Positions 33,717-43,113 of a DNA stretch of 64,000 bases are shown here, piece after piece. The position numbers and the translations under genes are program-made. The stretch spans positions 1 to 64,000 of the forward strand of contig NZ_BQKC01000001.1 in NCBI RefSeq assembly GCF_022834715.1, read 5' to 3'. The DNA is from Granulimonas faecalis. GTDB lineage: Bacteria > Actinomycetota > Coriobacteriia > Coriobacteriales > Atopobiaceae. The first letter of the stretch is position 1. The number at the start of each line of letters is the position of its first letter. The notes below the pieces were generated by a model. The model searched no databases. It was not told the DNA's origin and saw only the letters and a list, made by a program, of their open reading frames with translations.

Positions 33717-34094
33717 TCAAGAGACTTTGTCTCGCAGGTAGGCCACCCATCCCCTCACCACACCGACGCCCGCGGCAAACCACCAGAACCAGACGGGCAC
33801 GGTGAGAAATGCCGGTCGCGGACCCTGCCATATCGGGATGTAGCGGGTGAAAAGGAAGAGCGTCGCCGCCCCGAACGCGAGCGACGCGACGGTGAGCATC
33901 GTGCCCGGTTGCTCCCCTCCCCGCCAGAACCCCTCGGGAAACCGCATATAGACCCATGTGAGGGCGGGTAACGCGACGACGGGCCATACCTGGTCGGGGT
34001 GGCCCGAGCGCACGGCGAGGAGCCAGCAGGCGACCCCGACGGCGCCCGCCAGCGCCACAGCGCGCATCTCGCGGTTAGGAGGGACGGTTTCCAT
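33717..34094 (-). CDS. small membrane protein, function unknown
   Basis: A 125 aa protein with four predicted membrane segments (from MRAVALAGAVGVACWLLAV to FWWFAAGVGVVRGWV). No family recognised. The ATG at 34094 has a perfect AAGGAGG on the minus strand (34098-34104), so it is a real gene. Its stop faces the stop of the two-HTH regulator with one base between. Confidence 0.7.
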   Translation of the reverse strand: METVPPNREMRAVALAGAVGVACWLLAVRSGHPDQVWPVVALPALTWVYMRFPEGFWRGGEQPGTMLTVASLAFGAATLFLFTRYIPIWQGPRPAFLTVPVWFWWFAAGVGVVRGWVAYLRDKVS

Positions 34095-34242
34095 AGACCT
34101 CCTTCAACGGTTGTCATGCATGCTGGCATCGTGGACCGCGGGGCCGCCCGTGTCTCTATGCACCCCGTATCTTCCCGCGTTTATGACGGTGCGGCTCGGG
34201 TGTCTTGGTCCCCGCCCGGCGACGTCGGTCTGGCCCTTCTCG

Positions 34243-34341
34243 CCGTTTGGTACTTTTTCGCGAACAAGGGGACCGAAAACCACCAAACGGCGGGTTGTTT
34301 GGTGGTTTAGATGAGTTTTGTAATCGAAAAGTACCAAATGG
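34243..34341. repeat. nested inverted-repeat element
   Basis: Outer arms: CCGTTTGGTACTTTTTCG (34243-34260) against CGAAAAGTACCAAATGG (34325-34341), with one mismatch and one bulge. Inner arms: AAACCACCAAAC (34277-34288) with its perfect complement at 34297-34308. TTTGGT therefore occurs four times in alternating orientation. It resembles a small MITE-like or multi-site operator element in the purA upstream region. Confidence 0.8.
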
Positions 34342-34416
34342 CCGAAGCGGGCGCTTCGAGGGGGCGGCGGCTCCCTCCCGCCCCAGCCGGCGCCCTGCCG
34401 GCGCCCCGGTCTTATC

Positions 34417-34422
34417 TATACT
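34417..34422 (+). promoter_or_regulatory. candidate -10 box of purA
   Basis: TATACT (5 of 6 matches to consensus) 59 bases before the purA start; the -35 region does not match. Confidence 0.4.
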
Positions 34423-34480
34423 GGAGGGGTTCCCGCGCCGCGGGGGAAGCGGCGCCACTGTCTGTTAGGGGAGAGAGCGT

Positions 34481-35767
34481 ATGGCCTCGACGATTCTTGT
34501 GGGTACCCAGTGGGGCGATGAGGGCAAGGGCAAGGTGACCGACCTCATCTCCGGTGAATACGACGTGGTCTGCCGCTGCCAGGGCGGCGCCAACGCGGGT
34601 CACACCGTGATGGCCAACGGCCACAAGTTCGGCCTTCACCAGATCCCGTCCGGCGTCATGTACGACGGCGTGGTGCCCGTCATCGGCAACGGCTGCATCG
34701 TCGATCCCTCGGTGGTGCTCGAGGAGTTCGCCACCCTGGACGCCCAGGGCGTCTCCTACGACAACCTCAAGATCAGCGGCAACGCGCATATCGTGATGCC
34801 CTACCACAAGGACCTCGACGGCGCCAACGAGCGGCGCCTCGGCAAGAACCTCATCGGCACCACGCGCCGCGGCGTGGGCCCGTGCTACTCCGACAAGGCC
34901 GCCCGCATCGGCCTGCGCATGCAGGACATGCTCGACGAGAAGATCTTCCGCCAGAAGCTCGAGTGCGCCCTGCTCGAGAAGAACCCCATCCTCGAGAAGA
35001 TCTACGACATGCCCGGCTACACCGTGGACCAGATCTGCGAGACCTACCTGCCCTATGCCGAGCGCCTGCGCCCCTACATCATCGAGAGCTCGCGTTTCCT
35101 CAACGAGTGCATCGACGAGGGTAAGAACATCCTGTTCGAGGGCTCCCAGGCCACCATGCTCGACATCGACTTCGGCACCTATCCCTTCGTCACGAGCTCC
35201 AACTGCACGGCCGGCGGCGCCATCACCGGCTCGGGCGTGGGCCCCAAGCACGTGGACCGCGTGCTCGGTATCGCAAAGGCCTACCTCACCCGCGTGGGTT
35301 CGGGCCCGTTCCCCACGGAGCTGCCCCAGGGCGACGAGATCGGCGAGCTCCTCTGCGAGACCGGCCACGAGTACGGCGTGACTACGGGTCGCAAGCGCCG
35401 TTGCGGCTGGTACGACGCCGTCATCGTCAACTACGCCGCCCGCGTCAACGGCCTCACCGACCTCGCCGTGACCAAGCTCGACGTACTCGGCTGCCTCGAC
35501 ACCATCAAGGTCTGCATCGCCTACGACGTGGACGGCGTGCGCTACACCACGGTCCCCGAGCACCAGTCGCTGTTCTACGACGCCAAGCCCGTCTACATCG
35601 AGCTCCCCGGCTGGAAGTGCGACATCTCGAACGTGCGCAGCTACACCGAGCTGCCCCGCGAGGCCAAGGACTACATCGACCTCATCGAGCGCCTCTCCGG
35701 CGTGCGCGTCTCCATCATCGCTGTCGGCCCCGACCGTGAGCAGACCATCAACCGCCACTGGAACTAG
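34481..35767 (+). CDS. purA: adenylosuccinate synthetase
   Basis: Joins IMP and aspartate using GTP, the first step from IMP to AMP. The 428 aa length is normal. The N-terminal VGTQWGDEGKGK nucleotide loop, the GTTRRGVGPCYSDK segment and the C-terminal GPDREQTI are all present. The ATG at 34481 follows GGGGAGAGAG. It opens a stretch in which six purine genes are scattered over 22 kb. degV starts 39 bases after its stop. Confidence 0.97.
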   Translation: MASTILVGTQWGDEGKGKVTDLISGEYDVVCRCQGGANAGHTVMANGHKFGLHQIPSGVMYDGVVPVIGNGCIVDPSVVLEEFATLDAQGVSYDNLKISGNAHIVMPYHKDLDGANERRLGKNLIGTTRRGVGPCYSDKAARIGLRMQDMLDEKIFRQKLECALLEKNPILEKIYDMPGYTVDQICETYLPYAERLRPYIIESSRFLNECIDEGKNILFEGSQATMLDIDFGTYPFVTSSNCTAGGAITGSGVGPKHVDRVLGIAKAYLTRVGSGPFPTELPQGDEIGELLCETGHEYGVTTGRKRRCGWYDAVIVNYAARVNGLTDLAVTKLDVLGCLDTIKVCIAYDVDGVRYTTVPEHQSLFYDAKPVYIELPGWKCDISNVRSYTELPREAKDYIDLIERLSGVRVSIIAVGPDREQTINRHWN

Positions 35768-35806
35768 GCAAACAGCCCACGACCCCGCTCCGGAAAGGGG
35801 GACCGT

Positions 35807-36745
35807 TTGTTCGCCATCGTGACAGACACGCTGTCAGACCTCCCGCTGGAGTGGTGCGACGAGCACGACGTGCGGCTGGTGCCCATGCACCTGCGCACGC
35901 GGGCCGGCGACTCCCGCGACGTGCTGGAGGTGCATCCCGCCGACACCTATGTGACACTCGCCACCAAGCCGTCGTCCGTGCGCACCTCGCAGCCGTCCCC
36001 ATCGGAGTTCACCGAGGTCTTCGACGGTCTGCTCGACTCCGGCGTGACCCAGATCCTGTGTGTGACGGCCTCCTCGGCGCTGTCCCAGACCTACGACAAC
36101 GCCGTGGCCGCCGCCCGCGCCGCCAACAAGCGCGGCCAGGTGGCCGTGATCGACTCCAAGACGCTGTCGGCGGCCGAGGGCATCGTCGTGGCGGACATCG
36201 TCCACGGCCGCGAGGTCGGCATGGGCTTCGAGGAGGCCGTGGACCACGCCGCCCGCCTCGTGCGCCATGTGACGCTGCTGCTCATCGCCCCGCCCGGCGC
36301 CCGGCTCTTCCCGCGCCCGGGCCACCGCGCGCCCATCAGACGCCTCCGACGCGTCATGGAGGGTTGGATGGGGGCCTACGGGCTCGTCACCCTCGACGAG
36401 CAGGGACGCCTGGTCACGGTGGGCCGTGCCGCGGACCAGCGCATGCTCGCCGGCCGCATCGCGCGCCTCATGAGCCTCGACGCCCAGCGCGACGGGTCCC
36501 TGCGCTACGTTGAGATCTGCGTGGGCTACCCCAGGAGCCTCTCGGTGCTCGAGAAGCCTCTGGACACCAACGAGTTCATCAGCCGCCGCACCTCGGTGGC
36601 CAACGTGTCGGGCGCCGTGGCCTGCCAGCTGGGGCTGGGGTCCGTGGGCATCGCCTACGCGCCGGCTCGCTACCTCGTGGGCGGCGACCTCGACGAGGGG
36701 GCCGGCTACTTCCACGAGGGGGAGCTCGAGGAGGTCGGGCTCTGA
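35807..36745 (+). CDS. DegV-family (fatty-acid-binding) protein
   Basis: A 312 aa DegV-fold protein. The family start [12 protein letters not shown], the [13 protein letters not shown] loop, and ITASSA-like [15 protein letters not shown] match. DegV proteins (FakB in staphylococci) bind fatty acids for phosphorylation by FakA. No fakA is seen in this window. The start is a TTG at 35807, preceded by AAAGGGGG at good spacing, and it gives exactly the expected N-terminus. Probably co-transcribed with purA; a terminator follows. Confidence 0.88.
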   Translation: MFAIVTDTLSDLPLEWCDEHDVRLVPMHLRTRAGDSRDVLEVHPADTYVTLATKPSSVRTSQPSPSEFTEVFDGLLDSGVTQILCVTASSALSQTYDNAVAAARAANKRGQVAVIDSKTLSAAEGIVVADIVHGREVGMGFEEAVDHAARLVRHVTLLLIAPPGARLFPRPGHRAPIRRLRRVMEGWMGAYGLVTLDEQGRLVTVGRAADQRMLAGRIARLMSLDAQRDGSLRYVEICVGYPRSLSVLEKPLDTNEFISRRTSVANVSGAVACQLGLGSVGIAYAPARYLVGGDLDEGAGYFHEGELEEVGL

Positions 36746-36748
36746 TCC

Positions 36749-36783
36749 GGGCGGTCCCGCGGGGGAGCGGGGCCGCCCCTTTT
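36749..36783 (+). terminator. terminator between degV and purD
   Basis: A 12 bp stem (36749-36760 with 36767-36778, one G-U), loop GGGGGA, then C and TTTT. Confidence 0.85.
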
Positions 36784-36835
36784 GCGCCCGGCACCGCCGC
36801 GGCGCCCACGAGAGAGAAGAGAGAGGACACAGACC

Positions 36836-38119
36836 ATGGACGTTCTGCTTTTGGGTGCCGGCGGCCGCGAGCACGCGCTGCTCAAGGCCATCCAGGCATC
36901 GCCGGAGTGCGGCCGCGTGTGGGCGGCCCCCGGCAACGGCGGCATGGCGGGCGCCGACGTCGCCCCCATCGACGAGAACAGCCCGGCCGCCGTGGCCCGC
37001 TTCGCCACGGACAACGGCGTCGACCTCGTGGTCATTGGCCCTGAGGCGCCGCTCGTGGCCGGTGTGGCCGACGCCTGCCGCGACGCCGGCGTGCCGGTCT
37101 TCGGCCCCGGCGCCGAGGCTGCGCAGCTGGAGGGGTCCAAGCTCTTTGCCAAGCGGGTCATGGAGCGCGCCGGCGTGCCCACGGCTGCCTATGCCTCGTT
37201 CACCGAGGAGGCCCCTGCCCTGGCCTACGTCGAGGAGCAGGGCGCCCCGCTCGTGGTGAAGGCCGACGGCCTGGCCGCCGGCAAGGGTGTGGTGGTGGCC
37301 CAGACCGTGGAGGAGGCCGCCGAGGCCGTGCGCTCGTGCTTCTCGGGTGCCTTCGGAGAGGCCGGGTCGTGCGTGGTGGTCGAGGAGATGCTCACCGGCC
37401 CGGAGTGCTCGCTCCTCTCGGTGACCGACGGCACCACCGTGGTGCCCCTGGCCTGCGCCCAGGACCACAAGCGCGCCCTGGAGGGCGACCTCGGCCCCAA
37501 CACGGGCGGCATGGGCGTCTACTCGCCGGTGCCCTTTGTGACGCCGCAGGAGCAGGCGGCCATGGAGACCGCCAACGAGAAGGTGGTCCGCACCTTGGCG
37601 GCCATGGGCATCCCGTACCGAGGGGTCATCTACGGCGGCTTCATGCTCACGCCCGAGGGGCCCAAGGTGCTCGAGTTCAACGCGCGGTTCGGCGACCCCG
37701 AGACCCAAGTGATCGTGCCGCGCTTCAAGGGCGACCTGCTGCGGTTCCTCTACGCGGCGGCCACCGGCACGCTGGACGCCGCCATGGCCTCCTGGGACGA
37801 CGACTGGGCCGTGTCGGTGGTGCTCGTCTCGGAAGGCTATCCCGGTTCTTATGAGAAGGGAAAGCCCATCACGGGTATCGAGGAGGCCGAGGAGGTGCCC
37901 GGCGTCACGGTGTACCATGCCGGCACCGCCCTCGCAGACGACGGCACCCTGGTCACCGCCGGTGGCCGCGTGCTCGACGTGACCGCCGTGGCCCCCACCT
38001 TCGAGGGGGCGCGCGACGCCGCGTACGCCGCCTGCGATAGGATCGGGTTCGAGGGCAAGACCCTGCGCCGCGACATCGGCGCCAAGGCCCTGCGGGGCCG
38101 CGAGGCTTGGGAGGTTTAG
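36836..38119 (+). CDS. purD: phosphoribosylamine-glycine ligase
   Basis: Second step of de novo purine synthesis: phosphoribosylamine + glycine + ATP to GAR. The 427 aa product is normal in length. The N-terminal [12 protein letters not shown], the ATP-grasp lid [11 protein letters not shown], and the catalytic [14 protein letters not shown] are present. ATG at 36836 after GAGAGGA. The NUDIX gene starts 3 bases after its stop, so they are co-transcribed. Confidence 0.97.
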   Translation: MDVLLLGAGGREHALLKAIQASPECGRVWAAPGNGGMAGADVAPIDENSPAAVARFATDNGVDLVVIGPEAPLVAGVADACRDAGVPVFGPGAEAAQLEGSKLFAKRVMERAGVPTAAYASFTEEAPALAYVEEQGAPLVVKADGLAAGKGVVVAQTVEEAAEAVRSCFSGAFGEAGSCVVVEEMLTGPECSLLSVTDGTTVVPLACAQDHKRALEGDLGPNTGGMGVYSPVPFVTPQEQAAMETANEKVVRTLAAMGIPYRGVIYGGFMLTPEGPKVLEFNARFGDPETQVIVPRFKGDLLRFLYAAATGTLDAAMASWDDDWAVSVVLVSEGYPGSYEKGKPITGIEEAEEVPGVTVYHAGTALADDGTLVTAGGRVLDVTAVAPTFEGARDAAYAACDRIGFEGKTLRRDIGAKALRGREAWEV

Positions 38120-38122
38120 GAC

Positions 38123-38794
38123 GTGGACGAGCAGACCGAGGACGTGGCCGTGGTGGAGGAGCCTGCGGAGGAGGCCTCCGACGGCTGTGACCACGCGTCG
38201 GGGACGCCTTGTCGGAGGGAGTTCGTGGGTGGGGGAGACGACCCGCGCGACCGCGGCCTCTGCGAGGCCATCGACTCCGAGGAGAAGGCCTGGGAAGGCA
38301 GGATATTCGACGTCGACACGCTGCGGGTGACTCTGCCCGACGGGCGCCCCGCCCGCCGCGACGTGGTGCGACACCCGGGGGCCGTGGCCCTCGTGGCCCT
38401 CACCGACGACGGTCGTGTCTGTCTTGTGCGCCAATATCGCACCGCCCTCGACCGGGTGACCGTGGAGCTGCCCGCCGGCAAGCTCGACCCCGGCGAGGAT
38501 CCGGAGCACTGCGCCCGCCGCGAGCTACTCGAGGAGACCGGCTTCGAGGCCGAGAAGCTCGCCTTGCTCACGTCTATCGTCACGAGCTGCGGCTTCTCCG
38601 ACGAGCTCATCCACATCTACATGGCCACGGGCCTCACGTTCGTCGGGTCCGACCCCGATGCCGACGAGTTCCTCAACGTGGACCTCGTGGACACGGAGGA
38701 GTTCGTCGACGCCGTGCTGGACGGCCGTGTGGAGGACGCCAAGACCGTGGTGGGAGCCTTGGCCCTGGACGCCATCGGCCGCCGCCTCGGCTGA
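38123..38794 (+). CDS. NUDIX hydrolase, ADP-ribose pyrophosphatase type
   Basis: A 223 aa protein. The Nudix box at 119-141 (GKLDPGEDPEHCARRELLEETGF) fits G-x5-E-x7-REUXEEXGU exactly, and a Pro-Ala-Gly motif precedes it, as in ADP-ribose pyrophosphatases. The first 50 residues are an acidic, probably disordered extension absent from typical members (about 180 aa). GTG start at 38123, three bases after purD. The role is likely cleavage of ADP-ribose or related nucleotide sugars; the substrate is not determined. Confidence 0.85.
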   Translation: MDEQTEDVAVVEEPAEEASDGCDHASGTPCRREFVGGGDDPRDRGLCEAIDSEEKAWEGRIFDVDTLRVTLPDGRPARRDVVRHPGAVALVALTDDGRVCLVRQYRTALDRVTVELPAGKLDPGEDPEHCARRELLEETGFEAEKLALLTSIVTSCGFSDELIHIYMATGLTFVGSDPDADEFLNVDLVDTEEFVDAVLDGRVEDAKTVVGALALDAIGRRLG

Positions 38795-38807
38795 CCCCTG
38801 TCCCATC

Positions 38808-38849
38808 ACCCGGACACTTTTGTCCCAACGGTCGGGCACTTCTGTCCCA
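38808..38849. repeat. dispersed 42-base repeat, copy 2
   Basis: Same block as at 32257-32298 with one base changed, same orientation, also directly downstream of a gene stop. Followed by a perfect terminator-like hairpin. Confidence 0.9.
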
Positions 38850-38850
38850 A

Positions 38851-38884
38851 AACGGGGCTGACGCGGATGTGCGTCAGCCCCGTT
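38851..38884. terminator. hairpin after NUDIX gene
   Basis: AACGGGGCTGACGC (38851-38864) pairs perfectly with 38871-38884 around a 6-base loop. No T-tract on the plus strand. Confidence 0.65.
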
Positions 38885-38940
38885 GCCTGTGTCAAAGGGG
38901 ACGGAGGGTTCTATCACATGGCGGGGTCAATCGGTGCCGC

Positions 38941-39126
38941 TCAGCCCTTCTTGATCTCGTCGGCGGCGCTGACCCCCACGACGAGGAGGCAGTAGGCCCC
39001 ACGGACGAGCAGGACGACCCCGATGGCAACCCCGGCGAGCTTGGCGACGATCAGAGGATCCATGGCATAATCCCATCTTCGTAATCGGTTAGCCGTAGTG
39101 AACGCTAGTAACGAGTTGCGATCCAC
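38941..39126 (-). CDS. small single-pass membrane protein
   Basis: A 61 aa protein with one membrane segment (IVAKLAGVAIGVVLLVRGAYCLLVVG) and a charged C-terminus. No family recognised. The GTG at 39126 has AAAAGGAAA upstream on the minus strand; an internal ATG at 39063 would give only the membrane part. A TTGACT (39280-39285) with TATATC (39256-39261) on the minus strand could be its promoter with a leader of about 120 bases. It lies next to an AT-rich segment unlike the rest of the window. Confidence 0.5.
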   Translation of the reverse strand: MDRNSLLAFTTANRLRRWDYAMDPLIVAKLAGVAIGVVLLVRGAYCLLVVGVSAADEIKKG

Positions 39127-39495
39127 TGATATTTCCTTTTAGGAATCGCGTATCTGATGTTTGAATGGAACTGCCTCTACCAATGGGCCTATGACCACTG
39201 TACGTCCCTCTAAGAGTGTCTTACTGATAAGAGTAAAATGTGTCGGTAAAAGGTAGATATATTCACGTAAGCGTAAAAAAGTCAATATTTTACTCACTAT
39301 GATAGAGATATTGAATCAAGTGAATGGTCCATGACGCCATCGGGTCATTCCACCGCCACCGACATCGCCGTGTTGACCAGACCCTCCCACGCCCCAGTCG
39401 CACCCCGCGCCGCAAGTCCCGCCCCGCGCACCTCGCGCGCCCGCGAGGGGTAGAGTCTCTACGGTCCGTCGTTTTCCGTACCCGAGGAGCCGCCC
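39127..39495. other. AT-rich intergenic region
   Basis: 369 bases without a gene between a small membrane protein gene (minus) and an ABC exporter (plus). Roughly 39127-39325 is strongly AT-rich with short A and T runs, in contrast to the chromosome. A minus-strand TTGACT/TATATC promoter-like pair is at 39256-39285. The plus-strand promoter of the exporter gene was not identified. Confidence 0.5.
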
Positions 39496-41265
39496 GTGTC
39501 TTCGCACCGTCCCACCCTGTTCCGCTCGTTCCTCGAGTACTACCGCCCCCACTGGGCCCTCTTCTGGGGCGACACTGCCTGTGCCATCGTGCAGGCCGGC
39601 ACAGAGCTCGCCTTCCCCGTCATCCTCCGCGGCCTGGCCGACGGCCTCTTTTCCGACGGCTCCGAGGCCATCCTCTCCAACCTTTGGTGGATCTGCCTGG
39701 GCCTCGTGTTCATGTACGCCGTGCGCTACGGCTGCCGCTACTTCGTGAGCTGCTGGGGCCACATCATGGGCGCCCGCATGGAAAGCGCCATGCGCCGCGA
39801 CCTCTTCGACCAGTACGAGCGCTTCTCGTTCTCGTACTTCGACCGCCACAACACCGGCGACCTCATGAGTCGCCTGGTCTCGGACCTCTTCGACATAGCC
39901 GAGGCGGCCCACCACCTGCCCGAGGCCATCATCGTGTGCACCATCGAGGTCGTGGGCGCCTTCGTGGTCATGTTCCTCATCAACTGGCAGCTTGCCCTTG
40001 CCATGGCCGTGGTCACCGCGGTGCTCGGCTACTGGTGCCTGCGCGTGAACCGCCGCATGAAGCGCATATTCACCGAGAACCGCGAGCGTATCTCCGACGT
40101 CAACAGCCAGCTGGAGGACTCCCTCGGCGGCGCCCGCGTGGTGAAGTCCTTTGCCAACGAGGACCTGGAGCGTGCCAAGTTCGGCCGCTCCAACGACGCC
40201 TACCTGGGATCAAAGGAGGCCATGTACCGCGCCATGGGCAGCTATCAGGCCGCCGCAGCCCTGCTCACCGGCGCCCTCTACACCATCATCATCGTCTTTG
40301 GCGGCTATCTCGTGGCGGCCGGCTCCATGACCGTGACGGACCTCGCCACCTACGCCCTCTACGTAAGCCTGTTCACCACGCCGCTCCAGACTCTCATCGA
40401 CTTCACCGAGATGTTCCAGAAGGCCCGCGCCGGCTTCAAGCGCTTCGACGAGGTGCTCACCACCAAGCCCGACATCGCCGACGCGCCCCACGCCAAACCC
40501 CTCGAGGTCACCCGCGGCCACGTGCGCTACAGCGACGTCTGGTTCTCCTACGGCGACGACGTCCAGGACACCCACAAGGCCGTGCTCCAGGGCTTCGACC
40601 TCGACATCGAGCCGGGTCGCACCTATGCCCTCGTGGGCCCCTCGGGTGGTGGCAAGTCCACCACCTGCGCCCTGCTCCCGCGTTTCTACGACGTGGACCG
40701 CGGGTCGGTGACCATCGACGGCCAGGACGTGCGCGACGTGCAGCTGGGCAGCCTGCACCGGGCCGTCGGCCTCGTGCAGCAGGACGTCTACCTGTTCAAC
40801 GGCACCATCGCCGATAACATCTCCTACGGCCGCCCCGACGCCACGTTCGAGGAGGTCGTGGAGGCCGCCCGCAAGGCCAACATCCACGACTTCGTCTGCG
40901 GCCTGCCCGACGGCTACGAGACCGAGGTGGGCGAGCGCGGCGGTCACCTCTCCGGCGGCCAGAAGCAGCGCATCGCCATCGCCCGGGTGTTCCTCAAGGA
41001 CCCCCAGATCCTCGTGCTCGACGAGGCCACGAGCGCCCTCGACAACGAGAGCGAGCACGCCGTCCAGGAGTCGCTGGCGCGCCTGGCCGAGGGTCGCACC
41101 ACCCTCGTGATCGCCCACCGCCTCTCCACCATCAAGGACGCCGACGTCATCGTCACGGTGGACGGCGGCCGTGTGGCCGAGGTGGGAACCCATGACGAGC
41201 TGCTGGCCCGCGGCGGCACCTACGCACGCTACTACCGCATGCAGTTCGAGGGGGACCGGGGATAG
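39496..41265 (+). CDS. ABC exporter, fused membrane and ATP-binding domains
   Basis: A 589 aa half-transporter of the MsbA/multidrug type. The six-TM domain (about 20-310) includes SYFDRHNTGDLMSRL. The ATPase domain has Walker [10 protein letters not shown], the signature LSGGQKQR, Walker [15 protein letters not shown] and the H-loop IAHRLST. Works as a homodimer, since no partner gene is adjacent. Substrate unknown (lipid, drug or peptide). GTG at 39496 with GAGGAG upstream. Monocistronic. Confidence 0.92.
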   Translation: MSSHRPTLFRSFLEYYRPHWALFWGDTACAIVQAGTELAFPVILRGLADGLFSDGSEAILSNLWWICLGLVFMYAVRYGCRYFVSCWGHIMGARMESAMRRDLFDQYERFSFSYFDRHNTGDLMSRLVSDLFDIAEAAHHLPEAIIVCTIEVVGAFVVMFLINWQLALAMAVVTAVLGYWCLRVNRRMKRIFTENRERISDVNSQLEDSLGGARVVKSFANEDLERAKFGRSNDAYLGSKEAMYRAMGSYQAAAALLTGALYTIIIVFGGYLVAAGSMTVTDLATYALYVSLFTTPLQTLIDFTEMFQKARAGFKRFDEVLTTKPDIADAPHAKPLEVTRGHVRYSDVWFSYGDDVQDTHKAVLQGFDLDIEPGRTYALVGPSGGGKSTTCALLPRFYDVDRGSVTIDGQDVRDVQLGSLHRAVGLVQQDVYLFNGTIADNISYGRPDATFEEVVEAARKANIHDFVCGLPDGYETEVGERGGHLSGGQKQRIAIARVFLKDPQILVLDEATSALDNESEHAVQESLARLAEGRTTLVIAHRLSTIKDADVIVTVDGGRVAEVGTHDELLARGGTYARYYRMQFEGDRG

Positions 41266-41324
41266 GGCCGCTTTCCGCTACCATCGACTGATTTCGATGT
41301 ATCGTTGGCCGGTTTCTGAAAGAT

Positions 41325-41353
41325 TTGACAGTCCCCAACGGGTAACCTTCTAA
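41325..41353 (+). promoter_or_regulatory. candidate promoter of plsY-like gene
   Basis: A perfect -35 TTGACA (41325-41330), a 17-base spacer and a weak -10 TTCTAA (41348-41353), 35 bases before the GTG start. Confidence 0.35.
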
Positions 41354-41387
41354 AGGCATCCCTACGCCCCGAGCTCAAGGAGGGCCC

Positions 41388-42065
41388 GTGATCGCGACAG
41401 TGTGGATATGGTTCTTCCTCGCGTGCATCGCCATCGGGTACGTGTGCGGCATGTTCCTCACGGCCGACGTCGTGTGCCGGCTCGTGGTCCACAGGAGCGC
41501 GTTCGAGGTGGGGGACGGCAACCCCGGTATGGCCAACATCGGCCACGAGCTCGGTCGGGGCTGGGCCGCGGTCGTCCTCGTCGGCGACTGCCTCAAGGTG
41601 CTCGTGGCCACGCTCATCTGCTGGCACTTTCTCGACATCCTCCTCCCGCTGTCCGCCTCCCTCGCCGGTGTCGGTGCCACCCTCGGCCACAACTTCCCCG
41701 CGTGGCACCGCTTCCGCGGCGGCAAGGGCGTCTCCACCACCTGCGCCGCCATCATCCTGGCGTGGCCGGCGGCGGGTGTGGTCTCCTGCCTTGCGGGTCT
41801 TGCCGCCGTGGTGTTCGGCGGCTACCTCTGCTGGGGTGCCGTGACCATCACCGGCGTCTATGAGCTCTTCTGCCTCCTGCAGCTCCTCGTGGTTCCCACG
41901 GCGAGCCTCTCCGCCTATGTGAGCGCGTGGACCATGCTCGGCTGCGCCACGGTGCTTTTCGCCCTCATGGCGGCCGCGCACGCTCCTGCCATCCGCGGCA
42001 TCAAGGAAGGGGGCACGCCCCGGGCCTCCCTCTCCCAGAAGGTGTTGGGGCGTCGGCACTCGTGA
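41388..42065 (+). CDS. plsY: glycerol-3-phosphate acyltransferase PlsY (divergent)
   Basis: A 225 aa membrane enzyme that acylates glycerol-3-phosphate from acyl-phosphate, the first step of phospholipid synthesis. The conserved loops are present but variant: motif 1 reads VGDGNPGMANI rather than GSGN-P/I-GATN, motif 2 is the expected GHNFPAWHRFRGGKGVST, and a GDCLK stretch replaces D-x-x-KG. GTG at 41388 follows AAGGAGGG. The family call rests on motif 2 and topology. plsX is not nearby. Confidence 0.75.
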   Translation: MIATVWIWFFLACIAIGYVCGMFLTADVVCRLVVHRSAFEVGDGNPGMANIGHELGRGWAAVVLVGDCLKVLVATLICWHFLDILLPLSASLAGVGATLGHNFPAWHRFRGGKGVSTTCAAIILAWPAAGVVSCLAGLAAVVFGGYLCWGAVTITGVYELFCLLQLLVVPTASLSAYVSAWTMLGCATVLFALMAAAHAPAIRGIKEGGTPRASLSQKVLGRRHS

Positions 42066-42137
42066 CCGCCCCTCTCACCGCCCCTCCCTATGGGAGTTGC
42101 GGGGATTGAACGACCCGCACAGGCGCCGTGGGCCCGG

Positions 42138-42151
42138 TTGCCTACAATGGG
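42138..42151 (+). promoter_or_regulatory. candidate -10 region, shared motif
   Basis: TTGCCTACAATGGG contains TACAAT (42143-42148) and lies 52 bases before a start codon. The identical 14-mer occurs at 63311-63324 upstream of the PRD regulator. Confidence 0.4.
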
Positions 42152-42202
42152 CTGGTCATGGACGGGGCCGATCATCGATGGCACGACCGGGTGGGAGACT
42201 CG

Positions 42203-43063
42203 ATGGCGCGTGAGAAGCGGAGCAAGTGGCTGACCGACGACGAGGTCGAGGCCCTGTTCGCCACGGTCGACGAGACCGGCCACTCCAACACCGCCACCGC
42301 CGAGAAGGAGCATCGCCGCCGCCGTCGCAAGGGTGTGGGCCTCGAGGTCGACCCCCTCTCCGGCAAGGACCCCTCCGGTTCCAACGTGGGCGCCGTCATC
42401 GCCCGCACCGCCGTGGCGTTCGTCGTCGTGCTGCTCATCGCCATCGTGGGCGCCCAGGTGGGCTACGGCGTCATGCGCCGCTCCTCCACCGCCAACCTCA
42501 CCGCCAGCGTAACGCCGCAGTCCGTGGCCTCCGCCCTCCAGGGTGGCGTGGAGTGGGGCAACGGCTTCACGCAGTTCCCCGAGGACTTCTCCGTGCAGGA
42601 GGCCGACGAGGCCACCGGCCGCGTGGAGGTCACCGTGGTGGACGTCACCAGCGCCAACGAGATGGAGGCCATGTCGGGCGGCTACATCCAGGCCACGGCC
42701 TTCGCCACCAACGCGCTGCTCAACCCCAACATCAACACCGTGATCTACCACATCGACGTCCACGACGGTGGAGACGGCAAGATCGAGAACGCCCAGCTCT
42801 TCGGCTTCTTGCAGCCCACGACGCCGGTGAAGAACTTCATGACGTTCATCTTCACCAAGGCCACGTCAAAGTCGGGTGGCTTCAACATCTTCTGCACCAT
42901 CACCGGCATCGACGGCCCCACCATGGAACGCCTGCGCGAGAAGATCAGCTCCTCGCCGCTGGACTTCCTGGGCGCAGACTCCCCGGACGCCGACGCCACG
43001 GCCGGCGGCACGTCGGCGTCCGTGCCGACCAAGGCGGCCGGGGGATCGCAGCCGGCGGCCTGA
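42203..43063 (+). CDS. membrane-anchored protein, function unknown
   Basis: A 286 aa protein: a charged cytoplasmic N-terminus (about 1-60, with RRRRR), one membrane segment (VIARTAVAFVVVLLIAIVGAQVG), then an extracellular domain of about 180 residues, ending in an Ala/Ser/Gly-rich tail. No family recognised; similar layouts occur as coriobacterial conserved hypotheticals. The ATG at 42203 follows GTGGGAGA. Monocistronic and convergent with the pyridoxal kinase gene. Confidence 0.6.
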   Translation: MAREKRSKWLTDDEVEALFATVDETGHSNTATAEKEHRRRRRKGVGLEVDPLSGKDPSGSNVGAVIARTAVAFVVVLLIAIVGAQVGYGVMRRSSTANLTASVTPQSVASALQGGVEWGNGFTQFPEDFSVQEADEATGRVEVTVVDVTSANEMEAMSGGYIQATAFATNALLNPNINTVIYHIDVHDGGDGKIENAQLFGFLQPTTPVKNFMTFIFTKATSKSGGFNIFCTITGIDGPTMERLREKISSSPLDFLGADSPDADATAGGTSASVPTKAAGGSQPAA

Positions 43064-43113
43064 CGCCCTGTCACCCTGGTTGGGCTCCCTGCCTGCCACA
43101 TCCCCGGTACCCA

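Larger units (their letters stand above)
34095..34480. other. intergenic region upstream of purA
   Basis: 386 bases without a gene. It contains a nested inverted-repeat element (34243-34341, listed separately), a TATACT (34417-34422) that is the probable -10 of purA, and GC-rich sequence with a GCCGGCGCC repeat. No -35 matches well. Confidence 0.5.
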
